The position numbers and the translations under genes were made by a program. Shown here in pieces: positions 58,661-64,000 of a stretch of 64,000 bases of DNA (the stretch's first letter is position 1; every line of letters starts with the position of its first letter). This DNA is from Branchiostoma floridae. Lineage: Eukaryota > Chordata > Leptocardii > Amphioxiformes > Branchiostomatidae. The notes beneath the pieces are model-generated. The model did not search any database. It saw only the letters and a list, made by a program, of their open reading frames with translations, and was not told the origin of the DNA. The stretch is from the NCBI RefSeq assembly GCF_000003815.2, contig NC_049986.1, forward strand, positions 23,059,301 through 23,123,300. The letters run 5' to 3'.

Positions 58661-58834
58661 GGAGTAACCCCCCGATAATGGGTAACCCTAACCTCGTTAA
58701 TAATTCAGAAGCAGAGCGCTACACAGGGAGGTGTACAGAGCAGCACGGCCTATTATCCACCTGTGGGAGGTGACACGCCTTTGTTCGTGTCACGCGAAGC
58801 GGTAATAATCTGCGCTGCGGCACAGGTGACACAT

Positions 58835-59140
58835 TCCTCCGGACAAAAACGGTGATCAGTAGGTGGTGAGTACCACAGGGAAAGCCTGCACCGCTATATC
58901 GTGTACCCAGCCTTTTTACATCAATAGGAAGTTTGCAAAGCTCTAAGCTTGGATGTTTCCCCGTGTCTTCTATGAAAACAGATGAAACATTCCTTGGGAC
59001 AAAAACAGTGATCAGTAGGCAGTGAGTACCACAGACCACAGGAGAAGCCTGGACCGCTACGTCGTGTACCCAGCCTTTTTACATCAATAGGAAGTTTGGA
59101 AAGCTGTAAGCTTGGATGTTTCTTCTATAGAAAGACGTGA
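58835..59140. repeat. Two direct copies of a 156-bp unit
   Basis: GGACAAAAACGGTGATCAGT at 58841 recurs at 58997 with one change, followed in both by GTGTACCCAGCCTTTTTACA and TCAATAGGAAGTTTG. Confidence 0.8.
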
Positions 59141-62100
59141 CAGCTGATTTGAAAGAAGAGGCAACTGAAAGAAAGGTAAGGTACAAAGGACAAGACATTT
59201 AGGTTTTGGGTTGTGTTGAACAAATGTAATTCTGCTTTTCACAATATTACAATTACACCTAAAACAGGTGACAACACATTTTGATGAAAAGGCAAAGTAC
59301 AGGTCATTTACCTTGTTTTGTTGTGTGAAAAATACCAAATGTTTTCTTCCAGTTATGTTTTACCGACCATGTTATGATGAGAGGATTTGGTAATTGAGTC
59401 AAACATGGGATGGTATGACATGAATCCAGGTGGATGTATTGGGATGTTAATCATCTGACCTGAGATTCCAGAGAATCCCTGTTGTTTGTCAGTACAAGCC
59501 TACAAGGTAAGTAGTTCAACTGTGGCTATGATCTAGATATAGTTGTGACATGTATTTTCAGTGATATATACTGTTTGTCAGAAATGGAAGGAGTTAAACT
59601 GAAATTCTTTGATATGATTCTGAATATTCTGAAATGGTTGTACACTGTCATAATGAACTGTCATTGAAATGTCTTTCTTAAATTAATGACATGTCTTTCT
59701 TAAATTAATGGTTAAGTTAGGTTATCTTTAATTATTTAAAGCAACAATTTTGGAGCCATGGAGACTTGATCATCAGAATATTTTTTGCATTGAAAAAAAA
59801 TTTCAATAGAAAGACAGACAGGTCAACATCATATGAGATGATGTAAAGAATGTATACTCAGGCCATGTTGATTTGATTATATGGATGAGATCATCAATGA
59901 ATATAAAAACTGATGCAAGCCTGCTATTGAAAAATTTGACAGAAAAACTCGCTTTCATTATGATATTTATTAGTGGTCAGGAAGGTTGAACAAATGACTG
60001 AACACACAGAATATCTTCTTTGACCTTGTAATGTTCTACCATGATAATGGCATTAGTATACATTTTCTGATATTTACCCCGGTATTCTAAATTTGCAATC
60101 TACGCATATGTTTGCTTAGTTTGAAGCTGCTTTGTATGACATAGAGTACGGTTGAAAACTTTTTTTTATTTATCGTTACTTTGGAAACGTAAAAAAAATT
60201 GATCTGCGCACAGATGTCATCCATACACATGTAATTAAATCAGCATGACCCCATCTAATAATGATGCTGAGTCTTATGTAAGGTTTGCCAAAATTAGATA
60301 TTTCAATTTGGGATTAAATAAAAGAAGTGCACAACCTCTAGTCCGGGTCAGGGAAAACTAAATTCTCCGCCAACATCATTGCAACAATAAAAGAATTAAT
60401 CTGCAGAGAGACAAACTAATCCCAAAACAATCTGGGCAGAATTTCCACCAATTTCATTTTGGCCTTTTTTTGCTGTGATCCTTGGTCACTTGAAATTGTA
60501 TCAAACCAAAAAAAAACTTGTTTCTAATCCTTGGTATTACTGAGGGAACTACAAAAACAAAATTAAACACTGAATCGTAAATGACTACAAAAAAATCTGC
60601 ATGACTTTCCGTTTAAGTAGATTTGTTGAGATACAGTCTAGGAGACTTAAAATAGTTTGCTCCCACATTTCATTCAGGAGTTTTGTTATATATAATTATA
60701 TATTATGTATAACTGATAAGATTGGTGGGGTGAAATCCAAACTTATTCCCAAACACTGGAACCAGAACAATGACGGGAATTTGCCCACAATGGCAGAAAG
60801 CACTTATATTTAGGATTTTCCCATCTATGGATGTTGGAATCACAGGAAATAACAACTTTGGAGCAAAACATGCCAGCAGCTACTTGCGAATGGATGTGCC
60901 CATTAAGTGGCTTGCTGCACGAACACGATGGTCTGGTATGACATTATAATGGCACCCGTCTACTCCTCTGTGGCAACTAATCCATTTTCATGTGCATCCT
61001 TCCAAAAATTGTTGACACAAGTATAACCTTGACTCTTAAGTAGGGCCCTGATAAATCAATGGGTTTGTTCTTGGCAATACTCCTGACAGACAGTCCCAAA
61101 ATTGCAAACTTTAAGAACAAATCTTTCCTTTTATAATATGAAACAGCTAAATCATACAATTAAAGAAAGTACCAAAAATATAACAAGAATGCATTCATTC
61201 AAACTCTATTATAACAGTTACTGGACAAAAAACGGAGATTTACTTATGGACGTTTCGAGTGACATCCATCATTTTTCTTCAGCGTCACTCGAAACGTGCG
61301 GAGTCTGATATACTAATTATTTGTTGCTTCTCACTTTTGTGTAAACAATGCCATTAACCTAAAAACACAGCATGAGGGCTGTACCTTGGTACACACAGTG
61401 ACAGTGAATTGTAATGAGATGCATGCACATGTTTTGCTCCAAGTCTTCAGTTGTCATCTTGACCGCTTGCTAATTTTTTTTTAATTCAAGGTCCGAGAGA
61501 GAACCATTAGGAAACGAATTTGTGTGGCCCTGTAACGTTATTAGTTCACCTTTTACTGCGTGGTGTCCTATATCCAATTTGTTTATAAGAACATGGTGTT
61601 TAGGGATATCTATATCAAGTCGACGGATAGTGGCTTCAAATTACAATATCTTTAATTCCAAATGATGCCATTTGAAACCATCGTCTGTCAATTTGACATC
61701 GTTAAATACCGTTTTTAAAAACACCGGATATAGGTAACTCCGCGAACAAAGGTGAAATAGCGTTATATTGAATATATAGTTTCCACCTGCTCCTTCCTCA
61801 AACTTTCCCAGTTCAACACTTGGCAGTTCCAGATACTGCCCTTGACATTTGGCCCCAATAAAGAGACTTAAGGAAGTGTGTGTCATCTTTTCCCAAAAGT
61901 TAATCTGTCATCACATCCCCTGGGTACGAACATATTGGACAATCTTTTACTGCAACAAAAAAAACATTCATGACCCATTTTCATGGTTCATTAACTTGTC
62001 TGAGCACATCTGCAAAATTATTAAAGATACATGCTTCTGTCTGACAGTTCATGTGCCTCCTTCAAAAATGTCTGAGTTTTTTTTGTCAACACATGTGAAG

Positions 62101-64000
62101 AGGGGGCAATATGCAAGATAGTCCATAGTCAATTCTACAATACTGCACAATTGCACACTATAACACTTTATCACAGAATCTTCCACTGTGTTAGGTTAAC
62201 TGCAAATTCACAACATAACATTTATAAGAAGTACTATCTCAAAAGACCCCCCAAGTTGTCAAGCACTTTCCTTTAAGAAATATAGAACACACAGCTGCTA
62301 AATAAAATTCATCATTGTAACTACTTCAAGAAAAAAATAATCATTTGATTGCATCCTTCAATACTTTTTTTAGGCAAAAGAAAAATAAGATTGGAAACAT
62401 ATTTTATATCTAAATTTCAAAATACCCTATTTCTAACCCATGCATAAATGTGCCTCTTCCTTTTTGAACACAGATGGGTGATAATATTCATGTGAGATAG
62501 TAGATGTACATGTATGCATTTATTCCATGCCACTACACATTGCTCCCTCAGCTATATCACAGCACCATCTATCTGTTGGCACATTGACAACATAAGGCCA
62601 CACCTGGTCCAATTCAATTTTTTGCTTTTAGGATTTTAGAATTGGTTTTTGGATCTTAGAAGAAAAAAAAGGATAAACTGAAAAAAAAGCATAATGAAAA
62701 AAGCATGAGGACCAGGTTTACCACTCGCTACCCTAAACAAATTTTTTTATGGTAGCGAGCTGTAAGGAGCCCCGGTAGAAATCGGATGGTACCCAGGCTA
62801 CTCACTTTTATGAACTAAATACAATCATATTCAGGTTTTCCTACCTGACCGTCACTTTCATGTTATCCACTTGTTATGTTTTCACTTTGAAAATCTGAGA
62901 ACTATCAAATTAGATTGGCGTGGCCTTATTTTGGTAAAAAAAAGGAAAAGTTACAAATGATTGTCTACCCTCTTCATCTTCCTGCTTTGAGAAATCCCCA
63001 CATTGGAGCTTCCAATTCCCTTCAAGGCTGTCTAGGAAAATCCCAAAATAAATCTTCCAGACTATCTCATTTGCCACTGTAACATTCATTATCTAAGTCA
63101 CTAACTTTTTCCCACCAATTCATCGAACAAGTGCCAATATTGTATGGTGTAAGATACACACTAAAGTTTTTATAAGGCCATATTAATTCAATTGGATGGT
63201 TCTCGTATTCTTGGCAATTGGAAAATGAACATGAACCGTGGCAACTGCATGCATGGGGAAAGCCTTGCACACAGCCTTAGGCAAGGAATGTACTATGTCA
63301 GTCAGTTGCAAGTCTTCTCCTTACTCCTTATCTTGACCTCACCCTAAAGTTTATTTATGAAGATGCCCAACAACCACACAAGAAAAATTTCTATGACCTA
63401 TGCCAATGGATGGCATTTCAGCACCATGTCAGGTAGGAAAAAAGGTTGTGTTTCCTGTTTCAGTCTCGAATTAAATAGGGTCGGTAGGCAGGGAATATCT
63501 TTATTTACATGTATCTATATTTTTGACAGTTTGGCCAAACTCTTAGTGATACAATGCAGACTAAATACAGTTTAACAAAATAAAACTGAAATGCACGAGG
63601 ACATTTTCAATGTCAAATTTGAATCGTGTGCATAATGGTTACAAATATGTGGATACATCTATTCTTTATTAGATAGGACAAGCACCATTTCCTTAAATAT
63701 GAAGCAAATTGATTAAAAATTCTGACTGGAAACTATTTGACTCCACTTCCCACCCAAAAAATGGTAGGGGCAACAGGTTTTTGGGAGAGACATTGGTAAA
63801 CGGGAAACAATTTTTTTTCTAGGCCTTACCACACCAAACCTCTCCAAACTAAGACTATGACAGGCTCTATCATCAATCTCACTCCCTACAAAGGTCCTTT
63901 AGGACATGGAGAACTAGGACAACATCTCTTCAATAATGAATCATGTCCATTAACTGGAAAAACCAACTCATTAACAATCAGCTGGCTTCTTCCAAGCAAA
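59141..64000. other. No gene recognised; AT-rich with MITE remnants
   Basis: Expected to be a long 5' intron of the laminin gene, or its upstream flank. No LE or LN motif was found on the minus strand. Contents seen: hairpin 61249-61299 (ACGTTTCGAGTGAC and its complement) and AAGGCCAC-type MITE pieces at 61490-61535, 62598-62935 and 63175-63215. Confidence 0.5.
62598..62935. mobile_element. MITE of the AAGGCCACA family, about 338 bp
   Basis: ATAAGGCCACACCTGGTCCA with ATTCAATT at the left is mirrored imperfectly by CAAATTAGATTGGCGTGGCC with TTAT at the right. Same family as 37879-38126. Confidence 0.55.

Noticed and set aside
57706-59140. CRISPR-like array
   Set aside because: Units of 156-377 bp without short conserved repeats and unique spacers, in an intron-bearing eukaryotic locus.
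63067-63270. Cys-rich frame (HACSCHGSCSFSNC) as an upstream laminin LE exon
   Set aside because: Cys spacing does not fit an LE module and no matching splice phase is present.

Overview
This is a eukaryotic genomic contig, intron-rich and AT-rich, with two 100-N assembly gaps (17158-17257 and 20625-20724). The gene families (a laminin chain, a BTB-C2H2 zinc-finger factor, a cluster of CD20/MS4A-like four-span proteins) and the dense, diverse miniature transposons fit an invertebrate deuterostome. A cephalochordate (amphioxus, Branchiostoma) is my best guess from style; no marker in the window proves it. All recognisable host genes lie on the minus strand.

Left third (1-21.5 kb): three tandem MS4A-like genes. 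From left they are a partial gene (exons between 672 and 2484, running off the left edge), a complete six-exon gene (9999 down to 6545) and a complete six-exon gene (21496 down to 15488). Introns and intergenic DNA are packed with small transposons: hAT, piggyBac-like, pogo/Tigger-like and foldback elements.

Middle (21.5-33.6 kb): a repeat-rich desert to about 28.5 kb, then a two-exon BTB zinc-finger gene (31426 down to 29452). Immediately 3' of it lies an array of extra copies of its last zinc finger, three of which still read as intact fingers ending in a stop codon.

Right half (33.6-57.6 kb): 32 exons of a laminin chain, all in compatible splice phase, giving about 1,674 residues plus an unseen N-terminus. 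Domain order is LE repeats, laminin IV type B, LE repeats, laminin IV type A, LE repeats, a full-length coiled coil of about 590 residues, then a stop with no LG domains. Several exons have nearby partial duplicates. The last exon is followed by two tandem copies, and preceded by one, that keep a splice acceptor in the matching phase. A 5'-truncated LINE sits in one intron. From 57.6 to 64 kb there are tandem repeats and transposon remnants but no recognisable exon.

There is no prokaryote-style system here. The best candidates for something undescribed are the laminin architecture, the tandem alternative-terminal-exon arrangement in two neighbouring genes, and a transposon family whose terminal repeats differ between copies yet stay self-complementary within each copy.
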